Shown: positions 8,422-16,941 of the stretch, in pieces
Position numbering within the stretch: the first letter of the stretch is position 1
Layout of the letters: each line of letters begins with the position of its first letter
NCBI RefSeq assembly: GCF_016406125.1
Contig: NZ_CP066339.1
Coordinates: 62,001 to 126,000 of the forward strand
DNA: 64,000 bases
Reading direction: 5' to 3'
Origin: Alicyclobacillus sp. SO9
GTDB lineage: Bacteria > Bacillota > Bacilli > Alicyclobacillales > Alicyclobacillaceae
Notes under the pieces: model-generated
The model's database searches: none
What the model saw: the letters and a program-made list of their open reading frames with translations, nothing else
What the model was told of the DNA's origin: nothing
Made by a program: the position numbers and the translations under genes

Positions 8422-9250
8422 CAATAACCAAGGTTTACCGCAACATGCTCTCGAGAGGTTACAAGGACTTCGAAGCCAAGGCAATCCAGGAGGTGTATTT
8501 ACCTCAGACTTATCAGTGAACGAATACTTGTTAGTCCGCGAGGCTGGATTTGAACCAATTGGCATGGTCATGGGCAGTTCAGTTTATCACATCGGTGTTC
8601 AGGTGGGGCGTTGGGGACAAAACATGGAGATGGATAACCTTACGCAGGCTATGTACCATGCCCGTGAACTGGCCATGAGTCGGATGGAAGAAGAAGCTGA
8701 TGAATTGGGAGCAGACGGCATTGTCGGCGTACGGCTTACGATTAATCGTTACGAATGGGGAACAGACCTCGCTGAGTTTATTGCCATTGGTACGGCAGTG
8801 GTGGCGAGGCCTGGAACAAAACTGCCTGATTCTCCACACGGCTTTCGCACCTTTCACAACAAACCCTTTACCAGTGACTTGTCAGGCCAAGACTTTTGGA
8901 CACTGCTTCAGTCAGGCTATAGACCTCTGTCAATGGTGATGGGAACTTGCGTCTATCACGTGGCTCATCAGGGCTTCTTAAAGTCCATTGCACAAGTAGG
9001 GCAAAATCAGGAACAACCGAACTTTACCCAAGCCTTATACGATGCACGAGAACTCGCCATGGAGCGGATGCAGACGGAAGCGCATGAGGAAAAATCGGAA
9101 GGAATCGTGGGTGTTCGCATCGATGAGGGTTCCTACGGTTGGGCTTCTCATATCATTGAGTTCTTTGCTGTCGGAACCGCAGTCATTGCTTTGCGTGCAA
9201 ATCACGAAATTCAGACGCCAAATTTGGTGTTGTCCCTGAACGACAAGTAA
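8414..9250 (+). CDS. Tandem-domain YbjQ (UPF0145) protein 2
   Basis: 278 aa, again two YbjQ domains (about residues 24-135 and 152-262). Both keep the full signature: FTSDLSVNEYLLV then PIGMVMGSSVYHIG, and FTSDLSGQDFWTLL then PLSMVMGTCVYHVA, each followed by a RELAM-x-RM helix and an F-x-A-x-GTAV strand. The GTG start lies inside the previous gene with AGGAGGGGTACGG just upstream. The two tandem-domain proteins are paralogues from duplication of a two-domain gene. Immediately downstream is a PspA protein, so a membrane or envelope function is inferred. Confidence 0.87.
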   Translation: MSNNNQGLPQHALERLQGLRSQGNPGGVFTSDLSVNEYLLVREAGFEPIGMVMGSSVYHIGVQVGRWGQNMEMDNLTQAMYHARELAMSRMEEEADELGADGIVGVRLTINRYEWGTDLAEFIAIGTAVVARPGTKLPDSPHGFRTFHNKPFTSDLSGQDFWTLLQSGYRPLSMVMGTCVYHVAHQGFLKSIAQVGQNQEQPNFTQALYDARELAMERMQTEAHEEKSEGIVGVRIDEGSYGWASHIIEFFAVGTAVIALRANHEIQTPNLVLSLNDK

Positions 9251-9296
9251 TTTCTGTACGGCGTTCTTATGCCATGAAACCATGGGAGGAATGAAA

Positions 9297-9995
9297 ATGG
9301 GGATTTTCAAAAGGGCTGCGCGAATTGTGGAGGCCAACGTTAATAAGCTGATGGACCGTTTGGAAGACCCCAATGAAACGCTGGATTTGAGTTACGAAAA
9401 AATGGTTGTAAACCTTCAGGAGATTAAAAAGCACTTGGCGGATGTCGTTGCAGAGGAACAACGTCTGCAAACACAGTTGGACAAATCGCAAGAGGCAATG
9501 CAGAACCACGAACAGACTGCCCGCGAAGCACTGCAGCTTGACAGAGAAGATTTGGCGAAGGAAGCACTCTACCGCAAACAAGATGAGGCAACACGGTGGA
9601 AGCAACTAAAGGAAGACCACAGGAAAATTACACAGCAAGTTGAGAAATTGAAAGCCACAGAAAGGAAATACAGAGAACACATTCGGAACTTTGGAACGAA
9701 GAAAGACGTCACAAAGGCAACCTACCAAGCGGCGGAAGGCCGGGTTAAAGCCAGCGAATCGTTGGCGGACGCTTCGCGTGAAGCCGGATCTGCAGGGAGC
9801 AATCTTCGCCGTGCAGAGGAGAAGACGGAGGATATGGCTGCTCGTGCAGAAGCTGTGGATGAGCTAACGGCGAACGGTGTTTTCCATGATGCTGACGACG
9901 GGGATGCTATTACTCGGGAACTCGAAGGCCTCAGTCAAGAGTCTGCTGTAGAGAATGATTTGCAGAGGTTGAAAAAGGAAGGTAAAGAAGAATAG
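9297..9995 (+). CDS. pspA: PspA/IM30 family membrane-stress protein
   Basis: 232 aa, almost wholly coiled coil, with the PspA N-terminus MGIFKRAARIVEANVNKLMDRLEDP, an amphipathic membrane-sensing helix. ATG 9297 has GGGAGGA 6 nt upstream; in-frame ATGs at 9282 and 9291 overlap that site and are rejected. PspA/Vipp1 proteins form ESCRT-III-like polymers that protect damaged membranes. It is the last gene of the hypothetical-YbjQ-YbjQ-PspA operon. The C-terminus is acidic and lacks the extra Vipp1 helix. Confidence 0.9.
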   Translation: MGIFKRAARIVEANVNKLMDRLEDPNETLDLSYEKMVVNLQEIKKHLADVVAEEQRLQTQLDKSQEAMQNHEQTAREALQLDREDLAKEALYRKQDEATRWKQLKEDHRKITQQVEKLKATERKYREHIRNFGTKKDVTKATYQAAEGRVKASESLADASREAGSAGSNLRRAEEKTEDMAARAEAVDELTANGVFHDADDGDAITRELEGLSQESAVENDLQRLKKEGKEE

Positions 9996-10065
9996 CGCGC
10001 CTAGCTAAGCTAGGCAGAACTTGTGAAGTCAGTGCCGGAGCGACAGTGCCCATCCCCGGGCACTG
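9996..10065 (+). other. Two hairpins after pspA
   Basis: GCCTAG-CTAAG-CTAGGC just after the stop, then a strong 8-bp stem CAGTGCCC / GGGCACTG (10044-10065). Neither has a T-tract. They could protect the 3' end or pause transcription. The spacer to the next gene also holds an AT-rich stretch with TATAAT near 10165 that may be its -10. Confidence 0.4.
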
Positions 10066-10200
10066 GAAACTGGTACATCCTTTAGGTATCTCAAGAATTC
10101 TTTAAACTCCTCTTTAACTTTCACGCAACTGTTTTTAAGTTTATTTCTTTTTGCTACGGTCACTATAATATACCAATTCAATTTTGGAGGAGTTCGGAAG

Positions 10201-10713
10201 ATGCAGTCTCTTGTAAAAGCTTTCGCACAGGCAAAGCGGCTATTCATGCTGTCTTCTGCCTTTATGACCGTTCTCATTTATGCTTTCTTTGCATCACCCT
10301 CTGTCTATGCCAGCACAATCTGGACACCCGTCGGCGGGCCAGGCATGCTTGGCGCGTATGCGATGGCGAATTTGAACGGCACGCTCTATGTTGGCACCGG
10401 AAGCGGCGTGGAACAGCTTTCCAAGGGTGCATGGAGTTCAATTGGGCCGAGCAACAACGTCTCGTACATGACCGCGATGAACGGGACCTTGTATGTTGGT
10501 GATGGCAGTCAGGGAGTGTACAAGTACACGGGCGCATCATGGTCCCCGGTTGGCGGGCCGAGTAACAAACTATCATCAAAAACGGTCCAGGGCCTGACAA
10601 GTATGAACGGAGTTCTCTACGCTGGAACCTTCGGCGGTAATGTCTACGGTTTCCAAAACGGCAGTTGGCACGTTGTCGGAAATACTCTGTCAGCTTCGAT
10701 TACCCACTTGTAG
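10201..10713 (+). CDS. Secreted beta-propeller protein, 5' part (ends at in-frame TAG)
   Basis: 170 codons from ATG 10201 (GGAGGAG upstream) to TAG 10711. N-terminal signal peptide (hydrophobic core LSSAFMTVLIYAFFA, cleavage near VYAS), then propeller-like repeats built on MNGTLYVG/MNGVLYAG. The stop is followed in the same frame by GTC ATG and the next repeat, and the protein continues to 11847. So one ancestral 548-codon gene is interrupted by a single nonsense codon between two propeller blades. It is a recent null or phase allele, a read-through site, or a sequencing error. Confidence 0.75.
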   Translation: MQSLVKAFAQAKRLFMLSSAFMTVLIYAFFASPSVYASTIWTPVGGPGMLGAYAMANLNGTLYVGTGSGVEQLSKGAWSSIGPSNNVSYMTAMNGTLYVGDGSQGVYKYTGASWSPVGGPSNKLSSKTVQGLTSMNGVLYAGTFGGNVYGFQNGSWHVVGNTLSASITHL

Positions 10714-10716
10714 GTC

Positions 10717-11847
10717 ATGAACGGCACCTTATATGCCGGCACGGGCGGCATCGGGGTCTACAAATATGATGCCGCTGCGGGAACATGGAGGCCTGTCGGA
10801 TCAAAGCTTTCTTCAGCTTACATAGATTCCATGACGAGTATGAATGGCGTGTTGTACGTCGGAACTGACGGCAACGGTGCATTCGCATATATGACATCTG
10901 GATGGACCCGAATAGGAAAGACAGCCAATCTCTCCGGGAACGCGACGGATTCGACAAATCGCGTCGATGCCATGGGAGATATCAACGGTGTCTTGTATGC
11001 CGGCACATACGGACAGAATGTATACAAGTACCAAGGAGGAAACTGGTCTCCGGTTGGGAATAGTCTGGGAAGAGGATTTGGGGCAGATTTTGGCATTACT
11101 TCTCTATTGGTCATAAATAGTTCTGCAGGGGGGAACACACTCTACGCTGCCGACGGTGCCAGCGGTGTGTACTCAATACCTGTTCAACCGCCCATCGCTT
11201 TGAACCTGAGTCACAAGAATGTGACGCAAACAGGCTGGTACGAATACTGGCCGGCGGTCAATGGGGCCAGTACCTATAACCTGTACATTGACGGCAAAGA
11301 GGTTGCCACAGGTCTGAACAGCCCCAGTTACACGGTGACGGGAGAACAGCCCAACACGACCTACCAAGTGCAAGTCACGGCGGTAAACGCGGGCGGTGAA
11401 AGCATCAAGTCTGCAGCAGACACTGTGAAAACACTACCTGCGCCGCCGTCGGTACCTGCGGTACCCAGTGCGCCGCTCAACCTGAACCATAAGAATGTGA
11501 CGCAGACAGGCTGGTACGAATACTGGCCGGCGGTGAATGGGGCCAGTACCTACAACCTGTACATTGACGGCAAGGAAGTCGCCACAGGCCTGCACAACCC
11601 GAATTACACGGTGACGGGAGAACAGCCAAGCACGACCTACCAAGTACAGGTCACGGCGGTAAACGCGAGCGGTGAGAGCATTAAGTCTGCTGTCGATAAT
11701 GTAACTACACTTAATAATCAGCAGGTTGTACCGGCAGCGACGAAACCTGTGACAGGTTTTCCAGCTTTGCCGTGGGTTACTGGAGGCTTTCTCAGTGTGG
11801 TTCTCGGAGGATGGGTGCTGTGGTGGACACGTCGTCACGTGGAATAA
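10717..11847 (+). CDS. Propeller / double Fn3 / C-terminal membrane anchor, 3' part of the interrupted gene
   Basis: 376 codons in the same frame as the preceding fragment. More propeller blades (MNGVLYVGTDGNGAFAY, INGVLYAGTYGQNVYKY) are followed by two nearly identical fibronectin type III domains (about residues 165-240 and 257-332). The tail has a Pro/Thr region, a hydrophobic segment (WVTGGFLSVVLGGWVLWWT) and RRH, like a wall or membrane anchor, but without a standard LPxTG motif (KPVTGFP is the nearest). ATG 10717 has no ribosome binding site, so independent translation is doubtful. Expected location: cell surface, binding protein or carbohydrate. Confidence 0.72.
   Translation: MNGTLYAGTGGIGVYKYDAAAGTWRPVGSKLSSAYIDSMTSMNGVLYVGTDGNGAFAYMTSGWTRIGKTANLSGNATDSTNRVDAMGDINGVLYAGTYGQNVYKYQGGNWSPVGNSLGRGFGADFGITSLLVINSSAGGNTLYAADGASGVYSIPVQPPIALNLSHKNVTQTGWYEYWPAVNGASTYNLYIDGKEVATGLNSPSYTVTGEQPNTTYQVQVTAVNAGGESIKSAADTVKTLPAPPSVPAVPSAPLNLNHKNVTQTGWYEYWPAVNGASTYNLYIDGKEVATGLHNPNYTVTGEQPSTTYQVQVTAVNASGESIKSAVDNVTTLNNQQVVPAATKPVTGFPALPWVTGGFLSVVLGGWVLWWTRRHVE
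11203..11706 (+). repeat. Tandem near-identical Fn3-coding repeat
   Basis: Two copies of a ~230-bp segment spaced 276 bp apart, each starting AACCTGARYCAYAAGAATGT. They differ mostly by synonymous changes, so the Fn3 domain was duplicated recently or is homogenised by recombination. Confidence 0.85.
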
Positions 11848-11922
11848 AGCCGTGATTGCGGTCACAGCGTAGTTTAAATGACATTATCTCGGAGTCCCTG
11901 CATGGAGAACATCGAGTAACAG

Positions 11923-11954
11923 AAAACCTGTACCCAATTTGGGTACAGGTTTTT
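11923..11954. terminator. Bidirectional terminator between convergent genes
   Basis: AAAACCTGTACCC-AATTT-GGGTACAGGTTTT, a near-perfect hairpin with A-run and T-run on its two sides. It serves both the propeller gene and the convergent uup gene. Confidence 0.9.
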
Positions 11955-11982
11955 CAGTTACCATGCAGCGCGCATTAAGCTG

Positions 11983-13908
11983 TCATGAGTCCATTGACTC
12001 CACAATTTCATTTAGATACGTCCATCGTTCCAATAAGTAATCCAATTTTTGTTCGAGCTCTTGTTGCTGGGTGTACAACTCCTGTAATTTCCCGTGATTC
12101 GAACCCGCGCGATTCATCTCTTTCGTAATTTCTTCCAAGGAGGATTCCACCTCTGCAATCCGGTCTTCAATCCCTTCATACTCTTTTTGCTCCTTGAAAC
12201 TCAATTTAGGCTTATTGCGATCTTCGTGCAGCTTGGCTTTTGCGGTGTTGTCAGCGGGTTGTTCTTTTGGGGATACCCTGGACGCTGGCTCTTGTTCCTT
12301 CTTCGCCACGTAATCCGAGAAGTTCCCAAGGTAGGTTTTGATGACAGCAGTACCTGCCTCATCTTTTCCTTCAAACGCAAAGATTTTCTTGGTCACCTTG
12401 TCAAGAAAGTACCTGTCGTGAGATACAACAATCACTGCGCCAGAAAAGTCGGACAGATAGGATTCCAGGACAGATAAAGTCGGGATGTCCAAGTCATTTG
12501 TAGGCTCATCGAGAAGCAAAACGTTAGGCGCTGACATGAGCATGCGGAGTAAGGTCAGCCGTCGCTTCTCACCGCCGGACAACTTACTGATTGGTGTGTA
12601 CTGCAGGTATCCCGGGAACAGAAAGCGTTCCATCATCTGCGCCGCGGAAATCGTTTCACCGTCTGCTGTTTCTACGTACTCTGCCTCGTCCCGGATAAAA
12701 TCAATGGCCTTTGCCTCGGCTGGCAGACCGGAATGGTCCTGCGAAAAGTATCCGATTTTCACGGTCGATCCGATTGTCACACTGCCCTCATCCGGCTGAA
12801 GCTTCTTTGCCATGAGTTTTAGCAACGTAGATTTTCCCATGCCGTTGGGACCAATGATGCCAATTCGGTCATCCCGGAGCACAATATAAGAAAAGTCTTT
12901 AATGAGCGGAGCTGTTTCTTCGTAGCTCTGTGTAATGTGCTCCATTTCAATCACGGTTTTACCCAGTCGAGTGCTGGCAGAAGAGAGTTCCAAGTTTTCC
13001 TCTACAGCATCCGGTGTCTGCTCAAGAACTTCGTAGTATTGTTGTGTACGGGCTTTTTGTTTTGTCCCTCTGGCTCTCGGTCCTCGCTGAATCCATTCCA
13101 ATTCATTGCGAAGAAAGTTTTGGCGCTTTTCTTCAGAGGATTTTTGGCTTGTTTCCCGCTCAAGTTTACGTTCGAGAAAGGTGTTGTAGTTTCCCGGATA
13201 TTGATACAGGGAGCCGCCGTCTAATTCGAAGATGCGGTTGACAACTCTGTCGAGAAAATACCTGTCATGGGTTACTAACAGGAGTGCACCCTTTCGCTGC
13301 AATAAATAGTTTTCCAGCCACACCGCATTCTCATCATCAATGTGGTTCGTCGGCTCGTCTAAAATCAGGAGGTCAGAGGGCTGAATCAAAGCCCTTGCCA
13401 GCGCAATACGCTTTCGCTGTCCCCCTGACAGTGAGCCTACATGTGCATGAATTTTCGTAATACCTAACCGCGCCAAAATGGCTTTTGCTTCGTAATCGAG
13501 GTTCCACGCATCGAGCGTATCCAATTTTGTCTGCAACCTTATGAGTTTATCCTGCAAGGAACGTGACTGCGGATTTTGCTCCAGTTCCGGCAGTGTTTTT
13601 TCATAGTCGCGAAGCAGTTTCATCTCTTCGGAATCGCCTTGGAAAACGGCGTCCAGCACGCTGCTTTCATCAGTAAATTCGGGTTCTTGCGGTAAGTAGT
13701 GTATGTTTGCCTTGCCGTTTAGCGTAATTCTTCCGGACTCTGCCTCCTCGAGTCCGGCGGTCATTCTCAGCAAAGTGGATTTCCCTGTACCATTGACACC
13801 AATGAGGCCCACTCTATCGCCTTCGTCAATGCCAAATGAGGCATTTTTTATCAGAATTTTCTCTCCGTAGCTCTTATAGATATTCTCAGCTGACAGAATA
13901 TTGGTCAT
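11983..13908 (-). CDS. uup: ABC-F family ATPase, Uup/YfmR-type
   Basis: 641-aa soluble protein with two ABC cassettes and no membrane domain. Walker A GVNGTGKST and GPNGMGKST, signatures LSGGQRKRIALARAL and LSGGEKRRLTLLRML, Walker B LLILDEPTNHID and VLLLDEPTNDLD. The cassettes are joined by the ABC-F linker (ERKLERETSQKSSEEKRQ region). A C-terminal coiled coil (from about KLSFKEQKEYEGIEDRIAEVE) marks the Uup/YfmR branch. ABC-F proteins of this type act on ribosomes or on branched DNA/RNA; resistance function is not implied. ATG 13908 has AAAGGA 9 nt upstream; a TTG at 13926 is rejected. Confidence 0.9.
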   Translation of the reverse strand: MTNILSAENIYKSYGEKILIKNASFGIDEGDRVGLIGVNGTGKSTLLRMTAGLEEAESGRITLNGKANIHYLPQEPEFTDESSVLDAVFQGDSEEMKLLRDYEKTLPELEQNPQSRSLQDKLIRLQTKLDTLDAWNLDYEAKAILARLGITKIHAHVGSLSGGQRKRIALARALIQPSDLLILDEPTNHIDDENAVWLENYLLQRKGALLLVTHDRYFLDRVVNRIFELDGGSLYQYPGNYNTFLERKLERETSQKSSEEKRQNFLRNELEWIQRGPRARGTKQKARTQQYYEVLEQTPDAVEENLELSSASTRLGKTVIEMEHITQSYEETAPLIKDFSYIVLRDDRIGIIGPNGMGKSTLLKLMAKKLQPDEGSVTIGSTVKIGYFSQDHSGLPAEAKAIDFIRDEAEYVETADGETISAAQMMERFLFPGYLQYTPISKLSGGEKRRLTLLRMLMSAPNVLLLDEPTNDLDIPTLSVLESYLSDFSGAVIVVSHDRYFLDKVTKKIFAFEGKDEAGTAVIKTYLGNFSDYVAKKEQEPASRVSPKEQPADNTAKAKLHEDRNKPKLSFKEQKEYEGIEDRIAEVESSLEEITKEMNRAGSNHGKLQELYTQQQELEQKLDYLLERWTYLNEIVESMDS

Positions 13909-14090
13909 CGCACACAGTCCTTTCAATCAAGGCCATTTTATCATTGATCCACGAAGGATGAGGCAAACTCCACATGGCTTGGTGAAAGGCAAATGCACAT
14001 GGACCTTTAGGCAACGGGGCAGTCCTTTTGCTGTTCACTCAGACACTTTTTGACTTGTCCTAAGCACCTTATTTAGGCCTGAAATCCATT

Positions 14091-14103
14091 GTTCTTAAAG
14101 AAC
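14091..14103. other. Perfect 13-bp palindrome in the uup-MBL divergent spacer
   Basis: GTTCTT-A-AAGAAC lies between divergent genes, about 90 bp before the MBL gene. It could be a regulator site; no evidence beyond symmetry. Confidence 0.25.
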
Positions 14104-14191
14104 CCTTCACATTTCTTAGCACAAAACTTACAGAACATTCATGGAACCTTAACGTTTCGTTACTAGACTGTTTTTCGAGAGGAGGTCTGAT

Positions 14192-14941
14192 ATGAGACTG
14201 GTTGTTCTTGGATGTTGGGGGGGATTCCCGCCTGCAGGAGGGGCTACGTCGGGGTACTTGGTAGAGACCAAGGCAGGCAGCATACTGCTTGACTGCGGCA
14301 GCGGTGTCTTGAGCCAGTTGTCCTTCTACAAGCCGCCATTTCAAGTTGGCGCAGTGATTTTATCTCATCTACACAACGATCACGTTGCCGACTTACCCGT
14401 TCTCCAGTACGCGCTGCGCACCTATGCAAGGCGCGGCTTCGCGGTGAATTTTCCAGTCCCAGTCTATGTACCTGCAGACGCAGATTTGTCGTCTCTAGAA
14501 CACTTGGAGCCGGAGTTCAAAGTGATACCGGTTGATACGGGCACAGCCTACGACATCTTAAGTGCTCGAGTGACTTTTGCTCCAACCACACATCCTGTGG
14601 CGTCCAATGCGGTTCGTCTTGAAGAAGATGGTTCAGTCCTCGTTTATTCGGGTGACTCGGAACCTGACGACAATCTGACCGAACTTGCCCTTCATGCAGA
14701 TTTGCTTTTGTGCGAGTCGACAAATGTGCCAGAAAGTTTTCACTCAAGCGGCAGAGGCCATATGGGACCAATTGAAGCTGCACAGACAGCTAAATCGGCG
14801 CAAGCGAAGGGATTGGTGCTAACCCATTTACCATCCGATGGCGATCTCCTTCACGCAAGGGAGTTGGCACGAATGGCTTTTGCTGGGCCAGTGGAACTGG
14901 CTAGTGTCAAGAGTGTCTATGCTGTGGGGGAAGCAGAATGA
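14192..14941 (+). CDS. MBL-fold metallo-hydrolase (YhfI-like)
   Basis: 249 aa, metallo-beta-lactamase fold of the RNase Z-like branch. The metal site is SHLHNDHVADL (HxHxDH, about residues 66-74), with a later His in TTHPVASNAVR, Asp in YSGDSEPDD and final His in LTHLPSDG. Length matches B. subtilis YhfI. ATG 14192 follows GAGGAGG. It lacks the exosite of tRNase Z, so tRNA processing is not assumed. The stop overlaps the next start (ATGA), so the two genes are co-translated. Substrate unknown, probably a phosphodiester or thioester. Confidence 0.85.
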   Translation: MRLVVLGCWGGFPPAGGATSGYLVETKAGSILLDCGSGVLSQLSFYKPPFQVGAVILSHLHNDHVADLPVLQYALRTYARRGFAVNFPVPVYVPADADLSSLEHLEPEFKVIPVDTGTAYDILSARVTFAPTTHPVASNAVRLEEDGSVLVYSGDSEPDDNLTELALHADLLLCESTNVPESFHSSGRGHMGPIEAAQTAKSAQAKGLVLTHLPSDGDLLHARELARMAFAGPVELASVKSVYAVGEAE

Positions 14942-15801
14942 CAAAACTGTTCGCAATTGATCTCGATGGAACTCTGCTGGGTTCCAATCACGATTTATCT
15001 GAGCAATCACGCCGAGTTATTCGAGAAGTGCTTCTGAGAGGCTATTACGTGACTCTGGTTACGGGGCGAATCAGCCGTTCCGCTCGCTTGTACGCCCGCT
15101 TCCTTGGCATCGATGGTCCGCTTATTTGTTTGAACGGAGCAAACGTTGTAGATGCAGGAAGCGGAGAACTCATGTACGGCCAACCGATGGAGGAGAGGTC
15201 TGTAAAACGCCTTTTGCGTATGGCTGAATCGATGCAGATTCCCTACCTGCTCTATGGTCAGCACTATTTAATTACTAATGTTGAGAACGAAGTGAGTCGT
15301 CGTTGGCGGCTGCGGAGTATGGTGAGACCGGCCGGGTTTTCAGGTTCCTCGACGGGTCAATGGCAACATGTTCCGTTGTTGGTACAATCCGCAGATAATC
15401 TGAGCGAGGCAGTTTATAAGGTGAGTTTGGAGTGCAGTTCTGAATCGATACAACAAGAAGTTCTGGCACAAGTCAAAGGCCTGGAGAACCTGTGCGTCAA
15501 ACTGGCGGACCCGTGGAGAGTTCATTTTACAAATCACGGCGTGCACAAATTACATGCACTTCACTATCTACGAGGACTACTTAATATTTCATTAGATGAC
15601 ATTGTCGCTTTTGGCAATGCAGATAACGACCTGGAAATGCTCACGGGTGTCGGTTACGGCGTTGCTGTGGGAAATGCTACAGAAACGATTCGCAATAGCG
15701 TAGACATACACGCGGCATCAAACGACGAACTTGGTGTGGCGAATAAAATTCTTGAGATTATAGAAAGAGAGAGTGGTAGCAGTGTCTCGTATTCAATCTA
15801 A
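14938..15801 (+). CDS. HAD superfamily phosphatase, Cof subfamily
   Basis: 287 aa. Motif I FAIDLDGTLLG (nucleophile and acid Asp about residues 7 and 9), motif II VTGR, a C2B-type cap, and motif IV FGNADNDLEMLTGVGYGVAVGNA. These proteins dephosphorylate sugar phosphates, flavin or thiamine intermediates. Its C-terminus overlaps the next gene (solute-binding protein) by 20 bp, which links it to the importer operon, though the functional connection is unclear. Confidence 0.9.
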   Translation: MTKLFAIDLDGTLLGSNHDLSEQSRRVIREVLLRGYYVTLVTGRISRSARLYARFLGIDGPLICLNGANVVDAGSGELMYGQPMEERSVKRLLRMAESMQIPYLLYGQHYLITNVENEVSRRWRLRSMVRPAGFSGSSTGQWQHVPLLVQSADNLSEAVYKVSLECSSESIQQEVLAQVKGLENLCVKLADPWRVHFTNHGVHKLHALHYLRGLLNISLDDIVAFGNADNDLEMLTGVGYGVAVGNATETIRNSVDIHAASNDELGVANKILEIIERESGSSVSYSI

Positions 15802-16867
15802 GGTTCATTCTAAGCTTCATTCTAAGCTTCATTCTAAGCTTCCTGCCAAATCTGTTTTGGGACTTGGTGCAGTTCTCGCTGTGTCTACGTCTGCCTTGGC
15901 CGGATGCGGACAGAGCGTATCTGCACAAAGTACGTCGGGCAACGGCAGTTCAGTGTCTGGGACTCTGAACTGGTATACGTCTGAGCCCTTAAAGGATGCA
16001 CAGAAATTTAAAACCGCGTTTGAAAAGAAGTATCCAAAGGTTCATGTCAAGGTTTTTCGTTCAGGCACAGAACAGGTTGTTAGTAAAATTATGACAGAAC
16101 AGAAAGCGGGAAAGGTTCAAGCTGACGTAGTGTTGCTAGCGGACGCTCCTACTTTCCAGATTTTTAAAGACAAAGGGATGCTGCTGTCCTATCATTCTCC
16201 GGAAGACAGTAAGATTCCGAAAGAGTTCATCGACAAAAACTACGATTTCGTCGGGACGAAGGCGATTGTGACCGGAATTATCTACAACACAAACCTGGTC
16301 CACACGCCACCCACGGATTGGAGCAGTCTTTACGCTCCATCAGCAAAAGGTCAAGTCACAATGCCAAGCCCCAACTATTCCGGTGCTGCGGCCTATAACC
16401 TGGGTGTTTTGACGCGTAGTAAAGGAATCGGCTGGAATTTCTACAAACAGCTGCACAAGAACCAGGTTGTGGTCGGGAAAGGCAACGGAGGTGTGGTTAC
16501 AAAAGTCGCCCAAGGACAGATGAAGTACGGGATGGTTATTGGATTTATGGCTGAGAGTGCTAAGCAAAAGGGATCGCCCGTAAACTTCGTGTATCCTAAG
16601 TCCGGCAGCCCAGTCATTACGGAGCCTGTGGGGATCATGAAGGACACGCATAACAAAGCGGCTGCAGAAGCGTTTGAAAACTTCCTGTTGTCTGCACAGG
16701 GCCAGAAGATGGCTGTGCAGATGGATTATGTCCCGCTCAGAAAAGAAATTGCACCGCCGAAAGGTCTTAAATCTATTTCAGATTTTAAAGTGCTTTCTGT
16801 CAGCACAAAAACACTAGCTGACAACCGCAGTCAGGACAAGAAAAAATTCGCATCACTGATGCAATAA
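15782..16867 (+). CDS. ABC transporter substrate-binding lipoprotein (Fe(III)/AEP-type)
   Basis: 361 aa. Signal peptide with lipobox LAGC (about residue 41), Ser/Gly linker, then a type-II periplasmic-binding fold of the FbpA/PhnS class: LNWYTSEPLKDAQKF, EQKAGKVQADVVLLADAP, TGIIYNTN, NYSGAAAYNLG, PVGIMKDTHNKAAAEAFENFLLSAQGQ. Tyr pairs usual for ferric binding are partly present but substrate choice is not certain. The N-region is unusual: three HSKL repeats from a 12-bp tandem duplication before the hydrophobic core. GTG 15782 is preferred over GTG 15773 by spacing from the purine run. It leads the importer operon. Confidence 0.85.
   Translation: MSRIQSKVHSKLHSKLHSKLPAKSVLGLGAVLAVSTSALAGCGQSVSAQSTSGNGSSVSGTLNWYTSEPLKDAQKFKTAFEKKYPKVHVKVFRSGTEQVVSKIMTEQKAGKVQADVVLLADAPTFQIFKDKGMLLSYHSPEDSKIPKEFIDKNYDFVGTKAIVTGIIYNTNLVHTPPTDWSSLYAPSAKGQVTMPSPNYSGAAAYNLGVLTRSKGIGWNFYKQLHKNQVVVGKGNGGVVTKVAQGQMKYGMVIGFMAESAKQKGSPVNFVYPKSGSPVITEPVGIMKDTHNKAAAEAFENFLLSAQGQKMAVQMDYVPLRKEIAPPKGLKSISDFKVLSVSTKTLADNRSQDKKKFASLMQ
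15804..15839 (+). repeat. 12-bp x 3 tandem repeat in the signal-peptide region
   Basis: Three perfect copies of ttcattctaagc encode HSKL-HSKL-HSKL in the basic n-region of the binding-protein signal peptide. Copy change would stay in frame and alter only charge and length of the n-region. Confidence 0.9.
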
Positions 16868-16905
16868 CCGATGCAATAACGAATGGAATAACGAATGCAA
16901 TGGGT
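16858..16905 (+). repeat. 12-bp x 4 degenerate tandem repeat at the end of the binding-protein gene
   Basis: Four related units (gatgcaataacc, gatgcaataacg, aatggaataacg, aatgcaatgggt) cover the stop codon and the spacer before the permease gene. Each of the first three units contains TAA. Confidence 0.75.
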
Positions 16906-16941
16906 TTATAGAGAACTGCAGCAGGCAAAGGGGACGGGTTG

